This document shows positions 18,139 through 26,776 of a DNA stretch of 64,000 nt, piece by piece; within the stretch, counting starts at the first letter, position 1, and every line of letters starts with the position of its first letter. The notes under the pieces are model-generated. The model made no database searches, had not been told where the DNA came from, and saw only the letters and a program-made list of their open reading frames with translations. The position numbers and the translations under genes were made by a program. The DNA is from Bacillota bacterium (GTDB taxonomy: Bacteria > Bacillota > Clostridia > Christensenellales > SZUA-584): NCBI GenBank assembly GCA_023460085.1, contig JAEWRI010000039.1:48326-112325 (forward strand). The letters run 5' to 3'.

Positions 18139-19251
18139 ATGAAGAGGGTTGTGCGGGTTCTGTTATGCTGTGTTTGTGCCATGGTGCTGTGCGGCTGTAA
18201 AACATCTGCGGCGGCTGCCATTTCGCAGGGCGAGGAGTTCCAGACTGGCGGCGACGGTTATATGCTAAGCGAGATTGTACGCATGCCGAAGTACGATGCG
18301 GACAAAACGCTGGGTTATGGAGTGGAGATACTGATGAAAAACGATTCGGCACCCGTCCGGTTTTCCAGCGGAAATTCCGTGGAAAGCCTCATCGCGCTGA
18401 CGCTGGACGACGGTGACGGCGGCACGTACCGCTTCAGCGAGGTATCCTTCGCACTTAACGGGGATGCAGGCAGCAGCTATAAGGGAAGCGCGCTGTTCAT
18501 TTTTTGCCTGCCTGAGGATGCTGCGTTTCCCGAAACCGGCACGTTTGCCTATACGGGAGGATCTCAGGAAGAAACGGTAGCGCTGAGCTTTAAGGGCATG
18601 ACTGTTTCGGATGCGGGGGAGTCGGAGGAGCAAGGCACAGAGGCCGCGGCCCCGGTGGATACGCCGACAAATGCCCTTGCGGAAGCATCCGGAAACGAAG
18701 TACCGGTGACCAGTCTTGAAGAATTCAAGGCCTGCGCAGAGGACCCGGCAACGACGGCAATACTCGTGGCCGCAGATATGGACATCACGGAAGCATATAC
18801 GCTGGAGCGCTCGGGCGATCTGGAAATCCACGTCGGCGAGGGCGTGATGCTGACCATCAGCGGCAGTTTTGAGATGGTGGACTGCACGCTGATGAACGAC
18901 GGCTTTATCACGATAAGCGGTGAATTTGTATACGGTATCTCCACGCTCGTCAACAACAACGCGTTTACAGTAGCGGACGGGGGCATGGTCACCTCCGGCC
19001 AGAGCAGCGCCAGCAACAACGGCTTCGTGACGGTGGATGCGGGCGGACAGCTTTTCATCGAGCGCGGAACAGTATTCGGTAATGCCGGGGAGCTTAATAA
19101 CGAGGGGTATCTTTGTGTGCGGGACGGCGGCCAGCTCAACGACGAGGGCGGTTCCATTGCAAACAACGGTACGATGGATGTGATTTCGTACTATAACGGG
19201 GATATCACCGCAATTACCGGCACGGGTACGCTGAACGATCAGCGCGAATAA
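18139..19251 (+). CDS. Lipoprotein with beta-helix-like C-terminal repeats
   Basis: 370 aa. Signal peptide with lipobox VLCGC (Cys near 20); start ATG at 18139 after AAGGAGG. The N-terminal half (about 30-160) is a beta-rich domain of unknown type. A linker with EEQGTEAAAPVD follows. From about 190 to the end are short repeats with alternating N-rich turns and hydrophobic strands (VNNNAFTVADGG, SNNGFVTVDAGGQ, NEGYLCVRDGGQ, ANNGTMDV). This looks like a right-handed parallel beta-helix, as in adhesins and polysaccharide lyases. No catalytic motif is evident, so binding is more likely than catalysis. Confidence 0.8.
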   Translation: MKRVVRVLLCCVCAMVLCGCKTSAAAAISQGEEFQTGGDGYMLSEIVRMPKYDADKTLGYGVEILMKNDSAPVRFSSGNSVESLIALTLDDGDGGTYRFSEVSFALNGDAGSSYKGSALFIFCLPEDAAFPETGTFAYTGGSQEETVALSFKGMTVSDAGESEEQGTEAAAPVDTPTNALAEASGNEVPVTSLEEFKACAEDPATTAILVAADMDITEAYTLERSGDLEIHVGEGVMLTISGSFEMVDCTLMNDGFITISGEFVYGISTLVNNNAFTVADGGMVTSGQSSASNNGFVTVDAGGQLFIERGTVFGNAGELNNEGYLCVRDGGQLNDEGGSIANNGTMDVISYYNGDITAITGTGTLNDQRE

Positions 19252-19328
19252 AGACCACCGGTAACAAACGCAACGATAAAGATGGGCAGCAGAGAAGTTC
19301 TCCGCTGCCCATCTTTACGGTGGTCTTT
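19250..19328. other. Nested long inverted repeat after lipoprotein gene
   Basis: Starting at the stop codon, outer arms AAAGACCACCGGTAA / TTACGGTGGTCTTT (one bulged G) enclose inner arms AAAGATGGGCAGC / GCTGCCCATCTTT (19278-19290 and 19304-19316). The inner stem is a 13-bp perfect match. No T-run follows on the plus strand. It may be a Rho-independent terminator variant, an mRNA 3'-end stabiliser or a small palindromic mobile repeat. Confidence 0.65.
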
Positions 19329-19431
19329 GTCCCATGAAATGGGCGGCGAAGTACCCATAGAATTACCCTCGGTACATATTTTCCATAATACCATCGACAG
19401 ACTATCCGCAATCTACAATAATACAGTTAAT

Positions 19432-19452
19432 ACCATTTGAATGGTTTATAAT
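19432..19452 (+). promoter_or_regulatory. -10 box with adjoining inverted repeat
   Basis: TATAAT at 19447-19452 is directly preceded by ACCATT-TG-AATGGT (19432-19445), an operator-like repeat in the spacer region. No good -35 is seen. Confidence 0.4.
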
Positions 19453-19483
19453 TCCAATGAAAAATGGAAGGCGGAAGGGGTAT

Positions 19484-19897
19484 ATGAAAGACAGTGCAAG
19501 TTTATCTTACGCTGGTGGGGATAAAATTGATGGGCGTATTGAGGTGACCGATTCCGAATTGATATTCTATGAAAAGCATATACCGACGATATGTACCCTG
19601 TTTGGACTGCTGGGCGTACTGCTGGCCGATGCGCTGATACGCGGCCAGGAGTATATTCGGATTCGATTAAGCGATATTGCGGCTGTGAGGAAATCTCCGG
19701 GACTGAAAGATTGTATGCGGGAAATCGAATTGAAAAATGGGATTACCTATGTGATTGCATTCCGGGGATCGGGGGAGGCGCTGGAGTATTTGGAGTATGC
19801 GATGTCATTGCGCGGAAATCAACAAACAAAACTTCATCGGCCATGTATCGCTGATCACCAAGAACCACTAGAAGAAGAATTGAATGTTATACGCTGA
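19484..19897 (+). CDS. Small protein of unknown function, paralogue of 15263 gene
   Basis: 137 aa. ATG at 19484 after AAGGGG. It shares the layout of the 15263-15595 protein: IEVTDSELIFYEKH, then hydrophobic LFGLLGVLLADA, then RGQEYIRIRLSDIAAVRK, then a basic/acidic strand pair and EYLEYAM. It adds a charged C-terminal tail of about 25 residues. A PH-like fold peripheral to the membrane is inferred from the pattern only. Confidence 0.7.
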   Translation: MKDSASLSYAGGDKIDGRIEVTDSELIFYEKHIPTICTLFGLLGVLLADALIRGQEYIRIRLSDIAAVRKSPGLKDCMREIELKNGITYVIAFRGSGEALEYLEYAMSLRGNQQTKLHRPCIADHQEPLEEELNVIR

Positions 19898-19938
19898 GTT
19901 CTTTGTATCATCAGTGAATGAAAGTTTGGAACGTATAA

Positions 19939-19977
19939 AGCGGTTTGTCGGGTTATCCTGTCGGGCTGCTTTTTTTA
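19939..19977 (+). terminator. Probable terminator
   Basis: A 14-bp stem with several G-U pairs and one mismatch (AGCGG...CTGCT), TTAT loop, then seven Ts at 19971 onward. Ends the small-protein gene before the dehydrogenase promoter. Confidence 0.55.
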
Positions 19978-20031
19978 TTCCCGCAACCGATTTCCCCCCG
20001 TTATTTTCGCCTGATTTCTTTGCAGCTCCGA

Positions 20032-20061
20032 TTGACTTTTCATCACCCTTGATGTTAAAAT
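20032..20061 (+). promoter_or_regulatory. Promoter of 2-oxoacid dehydrogenase operon
   Basis: TTGACT (20032-20037), 18 nt, TAAAAT (20056-20061). The leader is about 75 nt long. I see no riboswitch in it. Confidence 0.65.
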
Positions 20062-20144
20062 AGTACACGAGAAATGTTATTTTTGAACACGAAATTGATA
20101 CAATAGTCACAAAGATTGAAATATTATAAAACCGGAGGTACACA

Positions 20145-21461
20145 ATGGCAGTTGGGATCATCATGCCGAGACAGGGGCAGTCGGTGGAGAGCTGCATCAT
20201 CCAGTGGAAGGTGAAGGAAGGCGACAAGGTGGCCGCGGGAGATATCCTGTTTGGCTACGAGACGGACAAGGCCGCGTTTGAGGAAGCAAGCCCCGCGGAC
20301 GGTACCGTGATCAAGCTGCTGGCGGCGGACGGCGACGACGTGCCCTGCCTGCAGACGGTGCTGATACTCGGGCAGCCCGGAGAGGATATCTCGGCGCTGG
20401 TGGGCGGCGAAGCCGCTACTGCGGAAGCGAAGCCAGACGAGGTAAAGCCCGTGGTTATCGCCAAGGCGGAGGAAGTTGCGCCCGTATCCACTGCGACGGC
20501 GGGTGATGATCTGAAGATTTCCCCTCGTGCGAAGGCGGAAGCCGAGCGACAGAATCTCGACATCAGCAAAGCCGTGCCGACCGGGCCCAACGGGCGCATC
20601 ATCGAGCGCGACGTTGAGGTGCTGGCAGAGAAGGGCTACAAAGTGACCGCAGCGGCGGCTACGCAGTATGCGGGCGGCCTTGCAGGCAGCGGCCTTGGCG
20701 GCGCAGTGACCACGGCGGACATCGCGGCTCCGGCAGCAGTTGCTCCGGCGGATCCGGCGGCGGCAGCTCCGGCGGCGGATTATACGGACATCAAGCTCTC
20801 GGGCGTGCGCAAAGCCATCGCGAAGGCGATGCACGCGTCACTGTCCGAGATGGCGCAGCTAACGCTCAACTCCAGCTTCGATGCTACGGCGATCATGGCG
20901 TACCGTGAGCGCATCAAAGCGAACGCAGAGAAGCTGGGCCTTCCCAATATTACACTGAACGATATCGTGCTGTACGCGGTTTCGCGCACATTGGGCAAGC
21001 ACCCCGATATTAACGCGCACTTCCTTGGCGATACCATGCGGCGCTTCGCGTCGGTCAACCTCGGCATGGCGGTGGATACGGACAGAGGGCTGCTGGTGCC
21101 CACGATCTTCGGTGCGGGTAAGCTCTCGCTGTCGGAGGTTGCGGTGGCAGCCAAAGCGCTGGCAGCGGAGGTGCAAAGCGGAAGGATTTCGCCCGACAAG
21201 CTTACGGGCGGCACGTTCACGGTGACGAATCTCGGCGCGCTGGGCGTGGAAGCCTTCACGCCGGTGATCAACCCGCCGCAGACGGCCATACTCGGCGTGT
21301 GCAATATCACCTATAAGCTGAATAAATCCGGCGCGGCTTACCCTGCGATGGGGCTGTCGCTGACGTTCGATCATCGCGCGGTGGACGGCGCGCCCGCGGC
21401 ACGGTTCTTAAAGGACCTGTGCGCGGCACTCGAGTCGTTTGACATACTGCTGGCGCAGTAA
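20145..21461 (+). CDS. pdhC: Dihydrolipoamide acyltransferase (E2)
   Basis: 438 aa core subunit of a 2-oxoacid dehydrogenase complex, passing the acyl group from lipoyl-lysine to CoA. Lipoyl domain at about 1-80 with the modified lysine in ETDKAAF (near 45). A linker is followed by the E1/E3-binding domain (KISPRAKAEAER...GPNGRIIERDV, about 125-165), an Ala/Pro-rich hinge, and the catalytic domain (about 215-438) with the active-site motif DHRAVDGAPAARFL near the end. Strong promoter and GGAGG. First of three genes; spacing to the next is 15 nt. Confidence 0.95.
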   Translation: MAVGIIMPRQGQSVESCIIQWKVKEGDKVAAGDILFGYETDKAAFEEASPADGTVIKLLAADGDDVPCLQTVLILGQPGEDISALVGGEAATAEAKPDEVKPVVIAKAEEVAPVSTATAGDDLKISPRAKAEAERQNLDISKAVPTGPNGRIIERDVEVLAEKGYKVTAAAATQYAGGLAGSGLGGAVTTADIAAPAAVAPADPAAAAPAADYTDIKLSGVRKAIAKAMHASLSEMAQLTLNSSFDATAIMAYRERIKANAEKLGLPNITLNDIVLYAVSRTLGKHPDINAHFLGDTMRRFASVNLGMAVDTDRGLLVPTIFGAGKLSLSEVAVAAKALAAEVQSGRISPDKLTGGTFTVTNLGALGVEAFTPVINPPQTAILGVCNITYKLNKSGAAYPAMGLSLTFDHRAVDGAPAARFLKDLCAALESFDILLAQ

Positions 21462-21476
21462 GGGGGAAACGAAGCG

Positions 21477-22841
21477 ATGGTTTACGATTTAATTGTAATT
21501 GGCGGCGGCCCGGCGGGATACCTCGGCGCGGAGCGCGCAGGGCACGCGGGGCTGAAAACGCTGCTGTTTGAAAAGCGCAGCCTCGGCGGCGTATGCCTCA
21601 ACGAAGGCTGCATCCCGACCAAGACGCTGCTTTATTCCGCGAAGATTAAGGAAAGCGCGGAGCACGGCGGCGCATACGGCGTGACCGTGACGGGCGTGTC
21701 TATCAACCACAAGGCCGTGGTGGCGCGCAAGAACAAGGTGGTACGCGCGCTGGTCGGCGGCGTGGGCGCGACATTAAAAAGCGCGGGTGTAACCGTCGTA
21801 TCGGCGGAAGCAAAGATTACGGGCAAGAGCGCGGAAGGCTTCTCCGTGACGGACGGCAAGGCGACCTATACGGCCAAGCGCCTGCTGATCGCGGCGGGAT
21901 CGGTGCCCGCGGTGCCGCCCATCCCCGGCTTAAAGGAAGCCCTTGCGCGCGGGTTCGTGCTGACGAGCCGCGAGATGCTCGACATTGACCATGTGCCGGG
22001 CAAGCTCGTTGTCATCGGCGGCGGCGTCATCGGCCTGGAGATGGCGAGCTACTTTGCGGTGGCAGGTGCGGATGTGACCGTCGTGGAAATGCTGCCCGCC
22101 ATCGGCGGCCCCATTGACGGCGACATTGCGGCGTTGTTGCAAAAGGGGCTGGAGAAAAAGGGCGTCAAGTTCCAGCTTTCGTGCAAAGTCACAGGCATCT
22201 CGGACAAGGTGGAGTATACCGACGCAACAGGTGCGGCCAAGGCGGTGGAAGCCGATACGGTGCTGCTGTCCATCGGGCGGCGCGCAGAGACCGCAGGCCT
22301 TGGGCTGGAGACGCTGGGCGTGCTGACTGAGCGCGGCGCGGTCGTGACGGATAAGCATCTGCAGACCAGCGTGCCGGGCGTCTACGCGGCGGGCGATGTG
22401 AACGGCAAGTCGCTGCTGGCGCATACGGCGTACCGCGAGGCGGAGGTGGCGGTGAACCATATGACGGGTGTCAGGGATGTGATGCGCTACGATGCTATCC
22501 CGGCGGTCATCTACACTTACCCGGAGGTAGCGGGCGTCGGCCTCACCGAAGCCGCGGCAAAAGAGAAGGGCATCGAGGTCAAGGCCAAGACCATCACGAT
22601 GAACTACTCCGGGCGCTACATGGCGGAAAACGAGCGGGGCGACGGTATCATCAAAATCGTCGTGGATACGAAGTGGAACCGCCTTGTCGGCGTGCATATG
22701 ATCAGCCCCTACGCGTCGGAAATCATCTACGGCGCGGGCCTGATGATAGAGAAGGAAATGACGATACCGGAAATCAAGCAGCTCGTTTTCCCGCACCCCA
22801 CGGTGTGCGAAGCGCTGCGCGAAGCGATATTCCAACTGTAA
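21477..22841 (+). CDS. lpdA: Dihydrolipoamide dehydrogenase (E3)
   Basis: 454 aa flavoprotein that reoxidises dihydrolipoamide and reduces NAD. FAD-binding GGGPAGYLGAERA near 9-21, the redox disulfide GGVCLNEGCIPTKTL near 38-52, NAD-binding VIGGGVIGLEMASYF near 180, second FAD motif YAAGDVNG near 303, and the C-terminal interface domain with the catalytic His-Glu in FPHPTVCEAL. Located between E2 and E1 in the operon. Confidence 0.96.
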   Translation: MVYDLIVIGGGPAGYLGAERAGHAGLKTLLFEKRSLGGVCLNEGCIPTKTLLYSAKIKESAEHGGAYGVTVTGVSINHKAVVARKNKVVRALVGGVGATLKSAGVTVVSAEAKITGKSAEGFSVTDGKATYTAKRLLIAAGSVPAVPPIPGLKEALARGFVLTSREMLDIDHVPGKLVVIGGGVIGLEMASYFAVAGADVTVVEMLPAIGGPIDGDIAALLQKGLEKKGVKFQLSCKVTGISDKVEYTDATGAAKAVEADTVLLSIGRRAETAGLGLETLGVLTERGAVVTDKHLQTSVPGVYAAGDVNGKSLLAHTAYREAEVAVNHMTGVRDVMRYDAIPAVIYTYPEVAGVGLTEAAAKEKGIEVKAKTITMNYSGRYMAENERGDGIIKIVVDTKWNRLVGVHMISPYASEIIYGAGLMIEKEMTIPEIKQLVFPHPTVCEALREAIFQL

Positions 22842-22861
22842 TTTAATCGGAGGATTTTAAT

Positions 22862-25333
22862 ATGCCTAAATGTTTAATGATTGATCCGGCGCAGCAGCGC
22901 AAGCCCGGCAAGATTGCCTTTCACGACATCCCGGTGAACGTCTATCAGAAGACGGTCGCGGATGAGAAAGCCAACTTCACGAAGGACCAGTTCCTGCGCA
23001 TCTACCACGATATGCTCGTCGTGCGCGAGTTTGAGACCATGCTCAACCTCATCAAGACCACGGGCGAGTACGAGGGCGAGAAGTACAACCATCCCGGCCC
23101 GGCCCACCTTGGCATCGGCCAGGAAGCCGCGTATGTCGGACAGGCGTTCGAGCTCGGCATCAACGACTACACGTTCGGCTCGCATAGAAGCCACGGCGAG
23201 ATTCTCGCCAAGGGACTGTCAGCCATTTCGCAGCTGTCCGACGCCGACCTCATGAAGATCATGAAGGACTTCTTCGGCGGCGAGACGTTCGCGGTGGTGG
23301 AGAAGACGACCAAAGCGACGAGTGTAAAGGATATGGCGCACGAGTTCCTGCTCTACGGCACGCTGGCGGAAATTTTCGCGCGCAAGACGGGTTTCAACCG
23401 CGGCCTCGGCGGCAGTATGCACGCGTTCTTCATCCCGTTCGGCATCTTCCCGAACAACGCCATCGTGGGCGGCAGCGCGGACATCGCTACGGGCGCGGCG
23501 CTCTACAAGCGCGTGAACAACAAGGACGGCATCGTGGTCTGCAACATCGGCGACGGCAGCATCGGCTGCGGCCCGGTGTACGAGGCGATGAACTTCGCTG
23601 CGATGGACCAGTTCCGCCTGCTGTGGGATGAGGGCCACAAGGGCGGATTGCCCATCATCTACAACATATTCGACAACTTCTACGGTATGGGCGGCCAGAC
23701 GCTGGGCGAGACCATGGCGTATGGCGAAGTCGCGCGCCTCGGAGCGGGCGTAACGCCCAGCCAGATGCATTCGGAGCGCGTGGATGGCTTCAACCCGCTG
23801 GCCGTGATCGATGCATACCGCCGCAAGCGCGCTATCATCGAGAACCGCGAAGGCCCGGTGCTGCTCGACGTGCTGACCTACCGCTTCTCCGGCCACAGCC
23901 CTTCGGACGCCATGGCCTACCGCGCGAAGGAGGAGGTGGAGATGTGGCAGAACGTCGACTCCATACTCGCGTTCGCGGGGCAGCTGAAGGCCGCCCAAGT
24001 GGCTACCGCTGCGGAGCTTGAAAAGATTGAGGCGCAGGTGAAGGCGGACATACTGAACGCCGTGAAGCTTGCCAAGGACGACGCGCTCTCGCCCCGCATG
24101 AATCTCGACCAGAACCCGAACATCATCGCGGATTTGATGTTCTCCAACGGCAATGTGAAGAGCATGGATACGGCGCGCAAGCCCGATGCCCTGCAGCCCA
24201 AGGAAGAGAACAGCCACGTGAAGTCGCTGGTGAACAAGGAGCGCTTCGCGTTCGATAAGGATGGCAAGCCGGTCTCCAAGAACAAGATGTATCAGCTGAG
24301 AGACGGCATCTTCGAAGCCATCATCGATAAGTATTACGAGGACCCGACGCTGACAGCGTACGGCGAGGATGTGCGGGAGTGGGGCGGCGCGTTCGCGGTG
24401 TACCGCGGCCTGTCCGACGCGCTGCCGTATCACCGACTGTTCAATTCACCCATCTCGGAAGCGGCCATCGTGGGCAGCGCGGTGGGTTACGCCATGGCGG
24501 GCGGCCGCGTGATTGCGGAGCTGATGTACGCGGACTTCCTGGGCCGCGCGGGCGACGAGGTATTCAACCAATTAAGCAAGTGGCAGGCGATGAGCGCGGG
24601 CGTGCTCAAGATGCCGTGCGTGCTGCGCATGTCGGTCGGCAGCAAGTATGGCGCGCAGCATTCGCAGGACTGGTCCGCGCTGTGCACGCACATACCCGGC
24701 CTCAAGGTGGTGTTCCCGGCGACGCCGTATGACGCCAAGGGCCTGATGACTGCGGCGCTGAATGGCACCGACCCGGTGATTTTCCTCGAAAGTCAGCGCA
24801 TCTACGACATCGGCGAGCAGTTCCACGAGGGCGGCGTACCCGCTGCTTCCTACGAGGTGCCGATTGGCGAGCCGGACGTGAAGGTTGCAGGCAGCGACCT
24901 GACGATACTCTCCGTGGGCGCGACGCTGTACCGCGTGATGGAGGCCGTGAAGCTGTTCGCTGAGCACGGCATCAGCGTGGAAGTAGTCGACGCGCGCAGC
25001 CTTGTGCCGTTCAACTACGAGAAGGTCATCGAGTCCGTGAAGAAGACGGGCAAGATCATCGTGGCGGGTGACGCCTGCGAGCGCGGCTCGCATATGGCAG
25101 ACTTTGCGCGTAACATCACCGAGCTCGCGTTCGATTATCTCGACGCGCCACCGGTGGTCGTGGGTGCGAAGAACTGGATTACGCCCGCGCACGAGATTGA
25201 GGATTATTTCTTCCCGCAGCCGTTCTGGTTTGTGGACGCGTATCACGAGAAGATAGCGCCCATCCCCGGCTACGTGCCGAAGCACAACTACACCGAGCTG
25301 GAGCAGATAAGCGCCAACAAGAAGGGCGTGTAA
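22862..25333 (+). CDS. 2-oxoacid dehydrogenase E1, alpha and beta fused
   Basis: 823 aa thiamine-diphosphate enzyme that decarboxylates a 2-oxoacid and acylates E2. Residues about 1-430 are the alpha part, with the TPP motif GDGSIGCG...YNIFDNF near 237-275; about 470-823 are the beta part (TAYGEDVREWGG, SPISEAAIVGSAVGYAMAG, EVVDARSLVPFNYE). Usually these are two chains. The alpha part also carries an extra stretch of about 35 residues around FFGGETFAVVEKTTKAT (about 135-165) before GLGGSMH. Pyruvate is the likely substrate because E2/E3 are adjacent, but acetoin or branched-chain acids are not excluded. Third gene of the operon. Confidence 0.92.
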   Translation: MPKCLMIDPAQQRKPGKIAFHDIPVNVYQKTVADEKANFTKDQFLRIYHDMLVVREFETMLNLIKTTGEYEGEKYNHPGPAHLGIGQEAAYVGQAFELGINDYTFGSHRSHGEILAKGLSAISQLSDADLMKIMKDFFGGETFAVVEKTTKATSVKDMAHEFLLYGTLAEIFARKTGFNRGLGGSMHAFFIPFGIFPNNAIVGGSADIATGAALYKRVNNKDGIVVCNIGDGSIGCGPVYEAMNFAAMDQFRLLWDEGHKGGLPIIYNIFDNFYGMGGQTLGETMAYGEVARLGAGVTPSQMHSERVDGFNPLAVIDAYRRKRAIIENREGPVLLDVLTYRFSGHSPSDAMAYRAKEEVEMWQNVDSILAFAGQLKAAQVATAAELEKIEAQVKADILNAVKLAKDDALSPRMNLDQNPNIIADLMFSNGNVKSMDTARKPDALQPKEENSHVKSLVNKERFAFDKDGKPVSKNKMYQLRDGIFEAIIDKYYEDPTLTAYGEDVREWGGAFAVYRGLSDALPYHRLFNSPISEAAIVGSAVGYAMAGGRVIAELMYADFLGRAGDEVFNQLSKWQAMSAGVLKMPCVLRMSVGSKYGAQHSQDWSALCTHIPGLKVVFPATPYDAKGLMTAALNGTDPVIFLESQRIYDIGEQFHEGGVPAASYEVPIGEPDVKVAGSDLTILSVGATLYRVMEAVKLFAEHGISVEVVDARSLVPFNYEKVIESVKKTGKIIVAGDACERGSHMADFARNITELAFDYLDAPPVVVGAKNWITPAHEIEDYFFPQPFWFVDAYHEKIAPIPGYVPKHNYTELEQISANKKGV

Positions 25334-25344
25334 GAGAATTAGGA

Positions 25345-25380
25345 AAGCAAGCGGCTCTCGGAAACGGGAGCCGCTTGCTT
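25345..25380 (+). terminator. Operon-end hairpin
   Basis: AAGCAAGCGGCTC / GAGCCGCTTGCTT, a 13-bp perfect stem 11 nt after the E1 stop. The T-run is short (CTT at the stem end), but the stem is very strong. Confidence 0.7.
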
Positions 25381-25485
25381 ATGTCGAAAAAAATAGTCAA
25401 AATAATAAAAGATACAATAATAAGCATTTTTGCGTTATAATTCTACATGATTCTATTTTCAAATAACATATCAAGGTGGAGCAGC

Positions 25486-26391
25486 ATGGACTTCTACAAA
25501 GTACTGGGAGTGGATAACAACGCAACGAAGGAGCAGATCGATGTCGCGTACAATGGCCTGGGTGCTTTTCTGACGAAACGGGTAATTGAAACTGAAAAAG
25601 ACATTGCGGACGACATGCTGAAAAAGGTGCTGACAGCGTACCGGGTTTTGTCCGATCCCGAGGAAAGAAGAAAATATGACGCGTGGCTGAGGCAGGCTGC
25701 GCGTGACAAAGATAACCCCGAAGAGGTGGTGAGGTTTAAGAATATTCAGGGGAAACGATATCAGGTGGTACAATATGCGGATGGTTGTAAGCTGCAAAAT
25801 GTTGCTTCCCCACCATTCTGCACTTGCTGCATGTCGCCAGATATCAAAGAATTGCATTCGGTATCAACGCCCAAAATATTGCCTTTTATCCTGCCGACAA
25901 CAACGACGACGATGTGGTTTCCAATCTGCCCGGAGTGTAAAGAACATGTCCGCCAACTTTCAAAGCTAGTGCGCGTCGCGACATTCGTACCAGCCGTGGC
26001 TGCTGGTCTATTGAGTGGCCTGATACGCTGGTTATCCGGGGACCTGATGGTGGGCCTATCCATTTGGCTGCCTGTACTGTTCGCTATCGGGCTGTTTTTA
26101 GGCTTGTGCGTGTCTCTCAAGATTGAGAGATTGCCCATGAACCATAGTTCCCATGGCAGAACCGTAAAACTTGTTGAGTTCAGTGATGATAAAGTGAGCT
26201 ATGTATTTGAAAACTGGAGCTATGCAAGGCTGTTTGCGTTCGAAAACGATGCAGAGTTTACGGAAATCAAAGGATGGCAGCGGTTGAATAAAGACAGATT
26301 ACTTTTTATGCCGAGAGCTATAACGGTGCCGGCGGTTGTCATGGTTTTCTTCACAGGTGTAGCGATTTTGCTCAGCTCTCTTTTTGCCTAA
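25486..26391 (+). CDS. J-like domain protein with zinc motif and two membrane helices
   Basis: 301 aa. Residues 1-70 match a J domain (MDFYKVLGVDNNATKEQIDV at the start, AYRVLSDPEERRKYDAWL at the end), but the HPD loop is replaced by GAFLTKRVIETEK, so it should not activate DnaK. Cys pairs CTCC near 117-120 and CPEC near 150-153 could form a zinc site. Two membrane helices at about 168-210, then a cytoplasmic stretch and a final hydrophobic helix (about 280-300). Start ATG at 25486 after AAGGTGG. TATAAT at 25436-25441 is upstream. Function unknown. Confidence 0.8.
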   Translation: MDFYKVLGVDNNATKEQIDVAYNGLGAFLTKRVIETEKDIADDMLKKVLTAYRVLSDPEERRKYDAWLRQAARDKDNPEEVVRFKNIQGKRYQVVQYADGCKLQNVASPPFCTCCMSPDIKELHSVSTPKILPFILPTTTTTMWFPICPECKEHVRQLSKLVRVATFVPAVAAGLLSGLIRWLSGDLMVGLSIWLPVLFAIGLFLGLCVSLKIERLPMNHSSHGRTVKLVEFSDDKVSYVFENWSYARLFAFENDAEFTEIKGWQRLNKDRLLFMPRAITVPAVVMVFFTGVAILLSSLFA

Positions 26392-26439
26392 TCCCTGCCG
26401 ATAGTCAAAGCGGCTTCTGGGAGGGAGCCGCTCTATCGT

Positions 26440-26763
26440 TTACTCCACCACCACAGCCGTTCCGGATACGGTGACCATCAGCATGTTGTTCCCCTGACCG
26501 AGCACCTCGTAGTCGAGGTCGACGCCTACGATGGCGTTGGCGCCCATGCCGTAGGCGCGCTGCTCCATTTCGCGGATGGCGTTTTCCCGCGCCTGTATCA
26601 GTTCACCTTCATAGCTCTGCGAGCGCCCGCCGAAGAAGTTGGTGAAGCTCGCCGCGATGTCTTTGACAAAGTCCACACCGCTAATCACTTCGCCGACCAC
26701 GATGCCCTTGTATTCCCGGATGGTTTTACCCTCGATGGAGGGCGTTGTCGTAATAATCATCAA
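26440..26763 (-). CDS. YbjQ/UPF0145 family protein
   Basis: 107 aa. Recognised by MIITTTPSIEGKTIREYKGIVVGEVISG at the N-terminus (shown here in part: TTTPSIEGKTI) and by ANAIVGVDLDYEVLG near 75-90. The family forms pentamers and is annotated as heavy-metal-binding by similarity, with no settled function. Start ATG at 26763 with GAGG 7 nt upstream. Follows the Nudix gene by 13 nt in the same direction, so the two form an operon. Confidence 0.93.
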   Translation of the reverse strand: MMIITTTPSIEGKTIREYKGIVVGEVISGVDFVKDIAASFTNFFGGRSQSYEGELIQARENAIREMEQRAYGMGANAIVGVDLDYEVLGQGNNMLMVTVSGTAVVVE

Positions 26764-26776
26764 AGCACCTCTCTGT

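Noticed and set aside
20062..20144. Riboswitch in the leader of the 2-oxoacid dehydrogenase operon
   Set aside because: The leader is only about 75 nt, without conserved riboswitch motifs or a terminator hairpin.
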